From Chitinophagaceae bacterium (GTDB lineage: Bacteria; Bacteroidota; Bacteroidia; Chitinophagales; Chitinophagaceae), in contig JADKKJ010000011.1 of assembly GCA_016720565.1 (NCBI GenBank), forward strand, positions 248,001-312,000: 64,000 bases of DNA. Reading direction: 5' to 3'. The notes beneath the pieces are model-generated. The model was not told the origin of the DNA. It did no database searches and was given only the letters and a program-made list of their open reading frames with translations. Position 1 is the stretch's first letter, and the number at the start of each line of letters is the position of its first letter. The position numbers were made by a program, and so were the translations under genes. This document shows, one piece after another, positions 39,742 to 47,899 of this stretch.

Positions 39742-41013
39742 TTATTGTTTAACAATTCTTTCTGTCGCTTTTTGATCGGCACAACTGGCCACCACCACGT
39801 AAATTCCGCGGCTCATAGAATGCATGTCGATAGTTTGGGTCTGACCAGCATTACTGTTTATTTTACGACTAACCGATTGTCCGTTCAGTTGGAATACTTC
39901 ATAAACCACCTCTTTGTTCTGCCACTCAGCTGGAATGGTCACTCTAAGTTCACTGGTCACCGGATTAGGGAAAGCCTGCAGACGGATCTTGTTCTCTGCA
40001 AACCCGGTCATACGGATCATGCGGACATCCGAATATTCCCGCTTGCCATCTATATCCACGGTGCAAAGGCGATAGTAAACCACCTTGCTGCTGATATTGC
40101 TAAGGTCATCCCTGAAAATATATTGCTGTACATCGGTTGTATTACCTGCAGCAAACACCAGACCTGCATCATGATATGTTGTTCCGTCAAGGCTGCGCTG
40201 AACTATAAAATGACTGGCATTGATCTCCGAACTGGTTTCCCAGCGAAGCTCTGCTTTTGCATTCAACAGCGATACATTGAAAGCGGAAAGTTTTACTGGC
40301 AAAATTACCAGCGGTGCATTATAGGTGAAATTTCTAAACCAGGCAGAGTACATACGGTTGGTCTGTGAAGAGCTTGCCGTAGCAGAAGCGCCCGCACGGA
40401 AATTGAACATGGTCACATTATTATAATACATAGTGGCCATGATGTTCTTTGTACTCGTATCTACCCCTAAAACATAAAGTGTTGTTGGCCCAGTGAATTG
40501 CTTACCTACATTGGAAGCACCCTGCATGAAATTGGAAGTTGTGAGCAGGCTGGTGCCTTCAACTGTATAGCTATTTGGTGAAGGAGAATAAAAAGCATCA
40601 TACTCACGCAGTGTGTTGTTGTCGCCATCAATATCCAATGCAGTTACATTAAAACTGACAGCTACCGGATTGGTGGTATTAGCAGTAACAAATTTGATCT
40701 CAAAATCTACATAGTAGTTAACAGCACCGGAAGAGTTACCACCATTATAATTGATCTGGGGCTGAAAGGCGCTGCCATAACCGCTTCCTGATTGATCAAT
40801 AGAAGTGATATTAACACTGCTGGATGAACGAGCCTTGATCTTTACCAGGGCATCTACATTGGCTTTTACCGAAGGAAAGCGGTAAGTCGCTCCAACACTG
40901 AGTGAACTGCCAGATTCTAAGGAAGGGCTTGAAAAACTTAAATTAACGGGGGCCTGGGCTTTTGAGATGGTTACACTAGCTAAAATGGCCAGGAAGAGTA
41001 CAGATGTTTTCAT
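39742..41013 (-). CDS. Secreted protein with type IX sorting domain
   Basis: 423 residues. Signal peptide (MKTSVLFLAILASVTISKAQ); a beta-rich N-terminal domain with Ser/Asn-rich strands (about 22-230); an FnIII-like spacer (LSAFNVSLLNAKAELRWETSSEINASHFIVQRSLDG...YYRLCTVDIDGKREYSDV); and a C-terminal type A sorting domain (LQAFPNPVTSELRVTIP...MHSMSRGIYVVVASCADQKATERIVKQ). The C-terminal domain should direct export through the T9SS to the cell surface. The domain between signal and spacer is not recognised. The gene has its own terminator and a leader with two hairpins. Length is typical of such cargo. Confidence 0.85.
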   Translation of the reverse strand: MKTSVLFLAILASVTISKAQAPVNLSFSSPSLESGSSLSVGATYRFPSVKANVDALVKIKARSSSSVNITSIDQSGSGYGSAFQPQINYNGGNSSGAVNYYVDFEIKFVTANTTNPVAVSFNVTALDIDGDNNTLREYDAFYSPSPNSYTVEGTSLLTTSNFMQGASNVGKQFTGPTTLYVLGVDTSTKNIMATMYYNNVTMFNFRAGASATASSSQTNRMYSAWFRNFTYNAPLVILPVKLSAFNVSLLNAKAELRWETSSEINASHFIVQRSLDGTTYHDAGLVFAAGNTTDVQQYIFRDDLSNISSKVVYYRLCTVDIDGKREYSDVRMIRMTGFAENKIRLQAFPNPVTSELRVTIPAEWQNKEVVYEVFQLNGQSVSRKINSNAGQTQTIDMHSMSRGIYVVVASCADQKATERIVKQ

Positions 41014-41029
41014 CGTTTTCGTTTAGGGT

Positions 41030-41074
41030 TAAGATTAATTCGTTAATCTTAGGATATTTCTTCTTCGAATATCC
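41030..41074 (-). promoter_or_regulatory. Two consecutive hairpins in the 5' leader of the T9SS cargo gene
   Basis: A perfect 9-bp inverted repeat TAAGATTAA/TTAATCTTA with a four-base loop (41030-41051) lies 16 bases upstream of the ATG at 41013. It is immediately followed by GGATATT/AATATCC (41052-41074) with a nine-base loop. These may protect the mRNA or bind a regulator. Upstream to 41454 the gap is AT-rich, with scattered TTACGTGC and TTCGTA words and no gene that I accept. Confidence 0.5.
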
Positions 41075-41454
41075 CTGAGAAACCCGGACGATCTTTTTAG
41101 ATGAAAACTCCAGTGAGGGTATCACTTTGTTTTCTGGAAAGGATCTTTTTGTTTTCTTAGGGATTGTTCGATTAGAAGTCAAAGATAATACGTAGTTTTT
41201 TTACGTGCAAGTACCTATAGAAAAATACTCGGGTTGTCCTTCGTACAATTACGAACAGTACAAAAAATGAAAAAAAATACCGCGTGATAATCAATGAGCT
41301 GAAAAATCAACTTCGTAAACTTACGTGCGAAAAAAAATGAAAATAATTTAAAAAAATATTTCCTGCGTACCTGAAATCATGAATAAAGTGAGGTATTGCG
41401 GGGAAATTACCTTTCCAGCCAGCGTAGTTTTCAAGGGTTCTTACCCATACACAT

Positions 41455-41481
41455 AAAAAAAGCGGCCCTCTCAGGCCGCTT
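41455..41481 (-). terminator. Terminator after atpA
   Basis: On the minus strand AAGCGGCC/GGCCGCTT with a six-base loop, then seven T. It follows the atpA stop by 21 bases and closes the ATP synthase operon before any atpG. Confidence 0.85.
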
Positions 41482-41502
41482 CACTTATTTCGATCTTACC
41501 TA

Positions 41503-43083
41503 TTAATGTTTATAAGCCGGTATGATGCTCTGCGCGAGCTCCACCATTTTCTTAATGCCATCATCGGGCAGGTTTCCTTTTTTGAACTCCACCAGAATAT
41601 CAGGAAGTTTATTCTCCATTTCCAGCAGGAACTGGGCTTCAAATTCCTTCACCCTTCTAACAGGGATCTCCCTAAGCAATCCATTTACCCCCAGGTAAAT
41701 GATGGCCACCTGCTTCTCCACCGCAAACGGTGTATACTGGGCCTGCTTCAGGATCTCCACGTTACGGGCACCTTTATCAATTACATTCTTGGTTGCCGCA
41801 TCCAGGTCACCACCAAATTTAGAGAAGGCTTCCAGCTCACGGTAAAGGGCCTGGTCCAGTTTCAACGTACCAGATACTTTCTTCATGGATTTGATCTGTG
41901 CATTACCACCCACACGACTTACCGAGATACCAACGTTGATCGCCGGACGAATACCGGAAAGGAACAGGTTGGTCTCAAGGAAGATCTGTCCATCAGTAAT
42001 GGAGATCACGTTGGTAGGGATATAGGCAGATACGTCGCCCGCCTGTGTTTCGATGATCGGAAGTGCGGTCAGTGAACCACCACCTTTTACCAGGTGCTTA
42101 ATGCTATCCGGTACATCATTCATGTTCTTGGCAACCGCATCATCGCTGATCACTTTCGCTGCTCTTTCAAGCAAACGACTGTGAAGATAGAATACGTCGC
42201 CAGGATAAGCCTCACGTCCTGGAGGACGACGAAGCAGCAAAGACACCTCACGGTAAGCTACGGCCTGCTTGGAAAGGTCATCATAGATGATCAGTGCAGG
42301 ACGACCGGTATCACGGAAGAACTCTCCGATGGCCGCACCAGCAAATGGAGCGTAGAACTGCAGCGGAGCAGGATCAGAAGCAGAAGCCGCAACGATGGTA
42401 GTGTATTCCATCGCGCCATTATCCTGCAAGGTTTGCATTACGCCGGCAATGGTAGATGCTTTTTGTCCGATCGCTACATATATACAATATACAGGCTTAC
42501 CTGCTTTGTAAAATTCTTTCTGATTGATGATGGTATCCACGCAGATGGCGGTCTTACCGGTCTGGCGGTCACCGATCACCAGCTCTCTTTGTCCACGACC
42601 GATCGGGATCATCGCGTCGATGGCTTTGATACCAGTCTGCAGTGGTTCTTTTACCGGCTCACGGAAGATTACCCCCGGCGCCTTTCTTTCCAGCGGCATT
42701 TCATACAGCTCACCGGTGATGGGACCTTTACCATCGATAGGATGGCCCAATGTATTTACTACGCGGCCTACCATTCCTTCTCCTACCTTGATAGAAGCGA
42801 TCTGTCCGGTACGCTTTACTTTAGCGCCTTCTTTGATACCTTTTGGTTCTCCCATCAATACCACACCCACATTATCCTCTTCCAGGTTCAGGGCGATCGC
42901 TCTTACGCCGGTCTCGAATTCAACAAGCTCACCGTAACGAACATTACCCAAACCGTATACGCGGGCAATACCATCACCCACCTGTAATACGGTACCTACT
43001 TCTTCCAAATCCGCAGCAGCGTTGAAATTGCTCAACTGCTGGCGAAGTATCGCGGATATTTCATCTGGTTTGATCTCAGCCAT
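41503..43083 (-). CDS. atpA: ATP synthase F1 subunit alpha
   Basis: 526 residues, the normal length. It forms the non-catalytic nucleotide-binding subunit of the F1 head. The Walker A motif is GDRQTGKTAI, followed by the conserved IDAMIPIGRGQREL just before it, ALIIYDDLSKQAVAYREVSLLLRRPPGREAYPGD (the DELSEEN-equivalent and arginine region) and the C-terminal QYTPFAVEKQVAIIYLG. It is the last gene of the atpB-E-F-H-A operon, 16 bases after atpH, and is followed by a terminator. In many Bacteroidota atpG comes next; here it does not. Confidence 0.97.
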   Translation of the reverse strand: MAEIKPDEISAILRQQLSNFNAAADLEEVGTVLQVGDGIARVYGLGNVRYGELVEFETGVRAIALNLEEDNVGVVLMGEPKGIKEGAKVKRTGQIASIKVGEGMVGRVVNTLGHPIDGKGPITGELYEMPLERKAPGVIFREPVKEPLQTGIKAIDAMIPIGRGQRELVIGDRQTGKTAICVDTIINQKEFYKAGKPVYCIYVAIGQKASTIAGVMQTLQDNGAMEYTTIVAASASDPAPLQFYAPFAGAAIGEFFRDTGRPALIIYDDLSKQAVAYREVSLLLRRPPGREAYPGDVFYLHSRLLERAAKVISDDAVAKNMNDVPDSIKHLVKGGGSLTALPIIETQAGDVSAYIPTNVISITDGQIFLETNLFLSGIRPAINVGISVSRVGGNAQIKSMKKVSGTLKLDQALYRELEAFSKFGGDLDAATKNVIDKGARNVEILKQAQYTPFAVEKQVAIIYLGVNGLLREIPVRRVKEFEAQFLLEMENKLPDILVEFKKGNLPDDGIKKMVELAQSIIPAYKH

Positions 43084-43099
43084 CTTTATGAATTTTTAT

Positions 43100-43663
43100 T
43101 TATCTGATTTTATATATAAAGTCGTTGTTCTGGAATTGCTTGGCAATGGTGCGCAGGTCGTAAATGATACTGGCATCTACCAGTTTATCGTCGATCTGCA
43201 ATACAAAACCTCCGATCAGGGAAGGGTCAACTTTCACTTCAAGTTCCACCTTATCAAATCCCATGGAGGCCCTTACAGAATTCACGATCGCATCCCTTAC
43301 AGCATCGCTTATTTCAGAAGCACTGGTCAGTTTTACGATCTTGATATGCTTATGCTCTTTGTATGCTGCGATGAAAGCGGTCGCGATCTCAGGCAGATAT
43401 TTTTCCCTGCTCTTGGTTACCAGCAACCGGTTGAACATCATGGTGATCTCAGATATATTTCCGCCGGTAATAGCCTCTACAATTTTCTTCTTAGTGTCGG
43501 CATTAATAATGGGGCTCTTCAGCATGTTCACAAAATCGCGGTTGCCCTTGCAAACGGCATTCAGCCATTGCATATCGGCATAGACCTGCTCCAGCTGCTC
43601 TTTCTCAACGGAAAGGTCGAGCAGGCTTTTGGCGTATCTGGAGGCTAGACGGGGGTTTGGCAT
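43100..43663 (-). CDS. atpH: ATP synthase F1 subunit delta
   Basis: 187 residues of the OSCP/delta family: NPRLASRYAKSLLDLSVEKEQLEQVYADM at the N-terminus and ELEVKVDPSLIGGFVLQIDDKLVDASIIYDLRTIAKQF at the C-terminus. It links the F1 head to the b-subunit stalk. It stands between atpF and atpA, 16 bases before the latter. A palindromic heptad repeat separates it from atpF. Confidence 0.93.
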   Translation of the reverse strand: MPNPRLASRYAKSLLDLSVEKEQLEQVYADMQWLNAVCKGNRDFVNMLKSPIINADTKKKIVEAITGGNISEITMMFNRLLVTKSREKYLPEIATAFIAAYKEHKHIKIVKLTSASEISDAVRDAIVNSVRASMGFDKVELEVKVDPSLIGGFVLQIDDKLVDASIIYDLRTIAKQFQNNDFIYKIR

Positions 43664-43670
43664 TTTTAAA

Positions 43671-43733
43671 GATTAGGGATAAGAGATGAGGGATGAGAGT
43701 CTAAACCCTAATCCCTCATCTCTCATCTGTATT
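43671..43733. repeat. Palindromic heptad repeat between atpH and atpF
   Basis: Nine consecutive 7-mers in constant phase. The first four follow GATNAGR-like units (GATTAGG, GATAAGA, GATGAGG, GATGAGA). After a centre at about 43702 the later units are their complements (CCCTAAT, CCCTCAT, CTCTCAT). The arms can pair into a hairpin of about 28 bp in the atp mRNA. Confidence 0.75.
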
Positions 43734-44226
43734 AGTTTAGTTTAACTTCCTCCACCATTCCCATAATATGGGCTTCCTGGGCTTCTTTATTTCCCAGCTC
43801 TCTTCTCAATACTTTTTCACTTACTTCGATCACCAACTTACCAACCTGGTTCTTCACCTCAGTGATAGCGGCCATTTTCTGCGCGTTGATCGCGAACTGG
43901 GCATCCAGAATGATCTTATTCGCTTCTACTTTCGCCGCTTCCTTGGCTTCGTTGATGATCTTATCTTTTGTTTCCCTTGCTTCTTTCAGCAACAGGGCCC
44001 TTTCTTCACGTGCTTTTACCAGCAGGATCTCATTCTCACTTTTCAACTGCGCCATTTCTGCTTTTACGCGCTCTGCGGTAGACAGTGAATCGGCAATACC
44101 TGCTTCACGGTCCTTCAATCCTTTCATGATCGCCGGCCAGGCAAATTTTCCCAATACAAAGAACACTACCAGGAAGGCCAGCAGGGTCCATATTAGTAAT
44201 CCGAATTCGGGAGTCAGTAAATTCAT
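43732..44226 (-). CDS. atpF: ATP synthase F0 subunit b
   Basis: 164 residues. One N-terminal transmembrane helix (FGLLIWTLLAFLVVFFVLGKFAWPAIMKGL) is followed by a long charged helical stalk (AMAQLKSENEILLVKAREERALLLKEARETKDKIINEAKEAAKVEANKII). The length fits the family. It forms the peripheral stalk that joins the membrane a subunit to delta. A palindromic repeat of about 120 bases separates it from atpE. Confidence 0.95.
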   Translation of the reverse strand: MNLLTPEFGLLIWTLLAFLVVFFVLGKFAWPAIMKGLKDREAGIADSLSTAERVKAEMAQLKSENEILLVKAREERALLLKEARETKDKIINEAKEAAKVEANKIILDAQFAINAQKMAAITEVKNQVGKLVIEVSEKVLRRELGNKEAQEAHIMGMVEEVKLN

Positions 44227-44253
44227 ATTTCGAGTTTTATTCTAACTAATAAA

Positions 44254-44370
44254 TTGTTGAGCCGTTGAGCTGTTGAGAAGTTGAGTGAGCATTTCTAAAA
44301 GTTTGAGTCTTCACTCAACCTCTCAACAGCTCAACCCCTCAACTAAACCCTAAACTCTCAACCCTAAACT
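44254..44370. repeat. Palindromic octad repeat (copy B), inside the atp operon
   Basis: Left arm of GTTGAG-type octads (44254-44290) and right arm of CTCAAC-type octads (from 44309), the same family as at 729, 61425 and 62515. The right side runs on into 7-nt units (TAAACCC, TAAACTC, TCAACCC, TAAACTA). It occupies most of the atpE-atpF gap and would form a long hairpin within the operon mRNA. Confidence 0.8.
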
Positions 44371-44416
44371 AAAAACAACTGCATCCTCCGCCCTGTGCTT
44401 CAGATGCAGTGATCTC

Positions 44417-44662
44417 TTACAGCACCATTGCCAGGAAGCCTACGATGATTCCGAACAACGCAGCACCCTCAACGAGGGCCGCGGTCAGGATCATGTTTGC
44501 CCTGATGTCGTTCAGCGCTTCTGGCTGGCGGGCGATAGACTCTACCGCACCTTTACCGATCTGACCGATACCAATACCGGCACCGATAGCCGCTAAACCC
44601 GCTCCGATAGCACCACCGGCGCTTGCAACGGGACCTGCTAATAACACATTCAGTAAATCCAT
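44417..44662 (-). CDS. atpE: ATP synthase F0 subunit c
   Basis: 81 residues in two transmembrane helices. The first has the Gly/Ala-rich packing motif (GAIGAGLAAIGAGIGIGQIG), the loop is ARQPE, and the second helix carries the essential carboxylate in LTAALVEGAALFGIIVGF. The Glu is followed by Gly rather than the Ser/Thr of sodium-type rings, so a proton ring is more likely (inference). It lies 33 bases after atpB. Confidence 0.96.
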   Translation of the reverse strand: MDLLNVLLAGPVASAGGAIGAGLAAIGAGIGIGQIGKGAVESIARQPEALNDIRANMILTAALVEGAALFGIIVGFLAMVL

Positions 44663-44695
44663 GATTCTACATTTATGTTTGGTTATAAAAAACGT

Positions 44696-45898
44696 TTATA
44701 CGATCACTGCATCATCCATAGCTACCGTGCTATGGCCATCTGCTTCATGATGATGCTCTCCTTCCCTGGCCTGACCAATGAAAACTGCCGTCAGCATACA
44801 GAATACAAATGCCTGGATCAGCGCCACCAGCACCTCAATAAAATAAATGAAAATGGTAAAAGCCAGCGATACCGGAGATACACCCCAGCCTGCTACCGGA
44901 CTCAACCCCGCAAATATGAAGATCAGTGATATCAAACAGATGATGATGATGTGTCCCGCCACCATGTTCGCAAAAAGACGAATGATCAACGCCGTTGGCT
45001 TAATGAACACACCTAAAAACTCCACAGGTACCAGGATGAACTTCACACCCATCGGTACTCCCGGCGGATTGAATATATGACCCCAGTAATGTTTATTGGA
45101 ACTGGCCAGGATCACCACAAAAGAGATAAGACCCAATACCACCGTAAAAGCGATGTTACCTGTTACGTTGGCTGAACCGGGGATCAGTCCGAAAATATTA
45201 TTGATCAAAATAAAAAAGAAAACAGTGAGCAGGTAAGGGAGGTATTTCTCATAATGGTGCCCAAGGTTTGGCTTAGCTACCTCATCCCTTACAAAGGTGA
45301 TAATGGGCTCCATGAAACCCTGTGAACCTTTGGGAGCAGTAGTTACCCCTTCTCCTTTTTTATATTTCTTAGCGATGCGCAGCATGATCCATACAAAAAG
45401 GATCAGGGCCAGCATCATCTGTACCACGTTTCTTGTCAGGGAAAGATCATATACTTTAACAGTTGGGTCGATCTCACCGGCTGCATTCACCGCAACGATC
45501 TGCTGTGGATTATAATTCTTTCTTTCCGCTTCAGGCATTTCAGCGATGGTCTCATCCGTCAGGATCTTATAACCCTGGTAGGTTTCATGACCATGATGGA
45601 ATTTGGATGACATGAAGAAGTCCCAGCCTTTGGTAGGAGAATAAAGGATAACCGGAAGTGGGATGCTTAAAGGCTTTTTGTGGCCCTCGCCATCGGTAAT
45701 ATCCAGGAAATGGAATTCATGCGCATTCAATACGTGACCGAAGATGACCTCCTTTGCGTTGAATTTCGATTCTTTCTTCTCCGTTTCCTTGTGCTCTGTA
45801 CCGCCCTCATGCTCCTGGGCCATGATGGGACTGGAAATCAGCATAGAAAAAACGCTGAAAACCGCTACAGTAAAGGATTTGATACAGTTTGTCGTCAT
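44696..45898 (-). CDS. atpB: ATP synthase F0 subunit a
   Basis: 400 residues from the ATG at 45898 (MTTNCIKSFTVAVFSVFSMLISS), which gives a signal-like hydrophobic start; the open frame to 45994 runs into the preceding ABC transporter gene. An N-terminal soluble insert of about 150 residues rich in His and Glu (HEGGTEHKETEKKES...FHHGHETYQGYK) precedes the a-subunit membrane core, as is usual in Bacteroidota. The core carries the essential Arg in ALIIRLFANMVAGHI. The C-terminus is also His-rich (GEHHHEADGHS). It is the first gene of the operon, 40 bases after the ABC exporter. Confidence 0.94.
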   Translation of the reverse strand: MTTNCIKSFTVAVFSVFSMLISSPIMAQEHEGGTEHKETEKKESKFNAKEVIFGHVLNAHEFHFLDITDGEGHKKPLSIPLPVILYSPTKGWDFFMSSKFHHGHETYQGYKILTDETIAEMPEAERKNYNPQQIVAVNAAGEIDPTVKVYDLSLTRNVVQMMLALILFVWIMLRIAKKYKKGEGVTTAPKGSQGFMEPIITFVRDEVAKPNLGHHYEKYLPYLLTVFFFILINNIFGLIPGSANVTGNIAFTVVLGLISFVVILASSNKHYWGHIFNPPGVPMGVKFILVPVEFLGVFIKPTALIIRLFANMVAGHIIIICLISLIFIFAGLSPVAGWGVSPVSLAFTIFIYFIEVLVALIQAFVFCMLTAVFIGQAREGEHHHEADGHSTVAMDDAVIV

Positions 45899-45938
45899 AC
45901 CTGCCCTGAAATTTGCCGCAAAGATAAGGGTGGGAGGC

Positions 45939-47711
45939 CTAATAGAGGACCTTTTTTTCAAACTGCATGGCATATAATTGGGCATAATATCCACCCTGTT
46001 TCATGAGCTCCTCATGGGTGCCGCTTTCCTTTAGCTCACCTTTATCTAAAACAATGATTTTGTTTGCTTTACGTATGGTTGAGAGGCGGTGGGCAATGAC
46101 GATGGAAGTACGGCCCTGGATCAGTGTATCGATGGCATGCTGGATCAGTAATTCGCTCTCCGTATCCACTGAAGAAGTGGCCTCATCCAGGATCAGAATG
46201 GATGGATTATATAATAAGGCCCGGATAAAGGAAAGCAGCTGTCTTTGTCCTAAAGAAAGCGTCGCCCCCCGCTCCATTACATTATAGTCATAACCGCCCG
46301 GCAAGCGCATGATAAAATCATGCATATTGATGAGCTTGGCAGCCTCAATTACTTTTTCCCGGCTGATGGCCGGATTACGCAGCGTTATATTATCCAGTAC
46401 AGAACCAGAGAACAGGAATACATCCTGCAATACCACCCCAACATTGGCCCTCAGGGTATTCAATGGGTATTCTTCCACCCTTTTTCCATCAATGCGGATA
46501 TCACCTTTGGATATATGGTAAAGCCGGTTCAGCAAACTGATAATGGTGGTCTTGCCACTGCCTGTATGTCCTACAATGGCAATGGTCTCCCCCGCCCCCA
46601 CATCAAAAGAAAGGTCTTTTAGTACATATTGATCATCGGTATAAGCGAACCAGACCTTATCAAACTGAATGGACCCCTTAAATACTTCCGTCACTCCTTT
46701 ATTCTCGTCGGCTATTTCCTGGGCCACATCGGGGTTATCCAGTACTTTGAATACACGTTCGCTGGCAATGATGCCCATCTGCAATACATTGAATTTATCA
46801 GCGATCACGCGAAGCGGACGGAACAACAGATTCAGGCAAAGTATAAAGGAGATCACCGTTCCCTGCTGGCTCTCCTGCAGGTTTAAGGCTTGTTTGGAAC
46901 TATACCATACCACTAAACCAATGGCCAGGGCCAATACGATCTCCACTACCGGAAAGAATACAGAATACGCGAAAATTGCTTTGATATTCGCGTTGCGGTG
47001 GTCCTTATTGATCTTTTTGAACTTATTGAATTCCCTTTCTTCCGCTGCAAATGCCTGAACGACTGACATGCCCGTTAAATGTTCCTGCACAAAAGCATTG
47101 AGGGCCGCCACCGCATTCCTCACTTTAAAAAAACTACGGTTGATACTTTCCTTAAAATAATAAGTGGCAATAAGAATGATGGGAAATGGTATCAGGGCCA
47201 CCAGCGTCAGCTGCCAGTCGCTCCAGAACATAAAGGCCAGCACGCAAATAATAGACAAAAGATCCGCGATGATAGGCACCAGTCCATCGGAGAATATATC
47301 ATTGATGGATTCAATATCATTGATGGTCCTGGTGGTAAGTGTACCAATGGGTGTTGTATCAAACTGCCGCAGGTTCAGGTTCATGATCTTCTCATAGGTA
47401 TTCACCCGAAGATCGCGAACAACGGATTGTCCCAATGAAGCAGTCAGGAAAGAGAAGAAAAAACGCATCAGTGTTTCCACCATCAGCAGCCCGATCTGGA
47501 TGATCGTGATATTGATCAGCATCACCGCCATCTGGTTAGCGATATATTTATTAACCGTTACCTGTATCAATAATGGTCTTATGGGTGTGATAACAGCCAG
47601 CAGGATCGCCAATGCCACCGATATATAAAACTTCTTTTTATACGGCGCGGCGTAGCGGAATACTCTTTTCAGTAAAGCAAAATCGAAGATCGTTTTTTTG
47701 GGGGCAGACAT
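45939..47711 (-). CDS. ABC transporter, fused permease/ATPase (MsbA-type exporter)
   Basis: 590 residues from the ATG at 47711 (MSAPKKTIFDFALLKRVFRYAAPYKKKF). The longer frame to 47771 reads through an intergenic repeat and is rejected. The N-terminal half holds six transmembrane helices; the C-terminal half has the nucleotide-binding domain with Walker A GHTGSGKTT, signature LSLGQRQ, Walker B ILILDEATSSVD and the H-loop IVIAHRLST. It works as a homo- or heterodimeric exporter of lipid or drug; the substrate cannot be told. It precedes atpB on the same strand but is unlikely to be functionally linked. Confidence 0.88.
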   Translation of the reverse strand: MSAPKKTIFDFALLKRVFRYAAPYKKKFYISVALAILLAVITPIRPLLIQVTVNKYIANQMAVMLINITIIQIGLLMVETLMRFFFSFLTASLGQSVVRDLRVNTYEKIMNLNLRQFDTTPIGTLTTRTINDIESINDIFSDGLVPIIADLLSIICVLAFMFWSDWQLTLVALIPFPIILIATYYFKESINRSFFKVRNAVAALNAFVQEHLTGMSVVQAFAAEEREFNKFKKINKDHRNANIKAIFAYSVFFPVVEIVLALAIGLVVWYSSKQALNLQESQQGTVISFILCLNLLFRPLRVIADKFNVLQMGIIASERVFKVLDNPDVAQEIADENKGVTEVFKGSIQFDKVWFAYTDDQYVLKDLSFDVGAGETIAIVGHTGSGKTTIISLLNRLYHISKGDIRIDGKRVEEYPLNTLRANVGVVLQDVFLFSGSVLDNITLRNPAISREKVIEAAKLINMHDFIMRLPGGYDYNVMERGATLSLGQRQLLSFIRALLYNPSILILDEATSSVDTESELLIQHAIDTLIQGRTSIVIAHRLSTIRKANKIIVLDKGELKESGTHEELMKQGGYYAQLYAMQFEKKVLY

Positions 47712-47731
47712 GAAGGGCGAAGGTAGAGCAA

Positions 47732-47787
47732 AGCTGTGAGCTGTGGGCTGTGAGCTTCTAGCCACTGGCATCTAGCAGCTAGCTTAA
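47732..47787. repeat. Degenerate heptad repeat (RGCnnnn), 8 units
   Basis: Eight 7-mers in constant phase, starting AGCTGTG, AGCTGTG, GGCTGTG, then AGCTTCT, AGCCACT, GGCATCT, AGCAGCT and AGCTTAA. The last units are partly complementary to the first, so a hairpin is possible. It lies just upstream of the ABC exporter start codon. Confidence 0.7.
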
Positions 47788-47833
47788 TTGCAGAAATATG
47801 ATAAATTATTTTCCAATTATGAATATGCAGGTT

Positions 47834-47896
47834 CTGGACTCCAGACTTAGGACTCCCGACTAAAGACTGCTAACTGCCAACTCCAAACTGCTAACT
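47834..47896. repeat. Degenerate heptad repeat (nnnnACT), 9 units
   Basis: Nine consecutive 7-mers all end in ACT (CTGGACT, CCAGACT, TAGGACT, CCCGACT, AAAGACT, GCTAACT, GCCAACT, CCAAACT, GCTAACT). The first two are mutually complementary. It ends four bases before the stop of the following minus-strand gene. The spacer 47788-47833 shows nothing else. Confidence 0.8.
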
Positions 47897-47899
47897 TCT

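Noticed and set aside
39492..39782. A 96-codon minus-strand ORF downstream of the T9SS cargo gene
   Set aside because: It starts inside the cargo gene and runs through that gene's rho-independent terminator; no recognisable domain.
41030..41051. Perfect hairpin before the T9SS cargo gene as a terminator
   Set aside because: The stem is AT-rich and lacks a following T-run on either strand.
45899..45994. Upstream extension of atpB by 32 codons
   Set aside because: It overlaps the 3' end of the ABC exporter gene and would place the signal-like segment internally; the ATG at 45898 is better.
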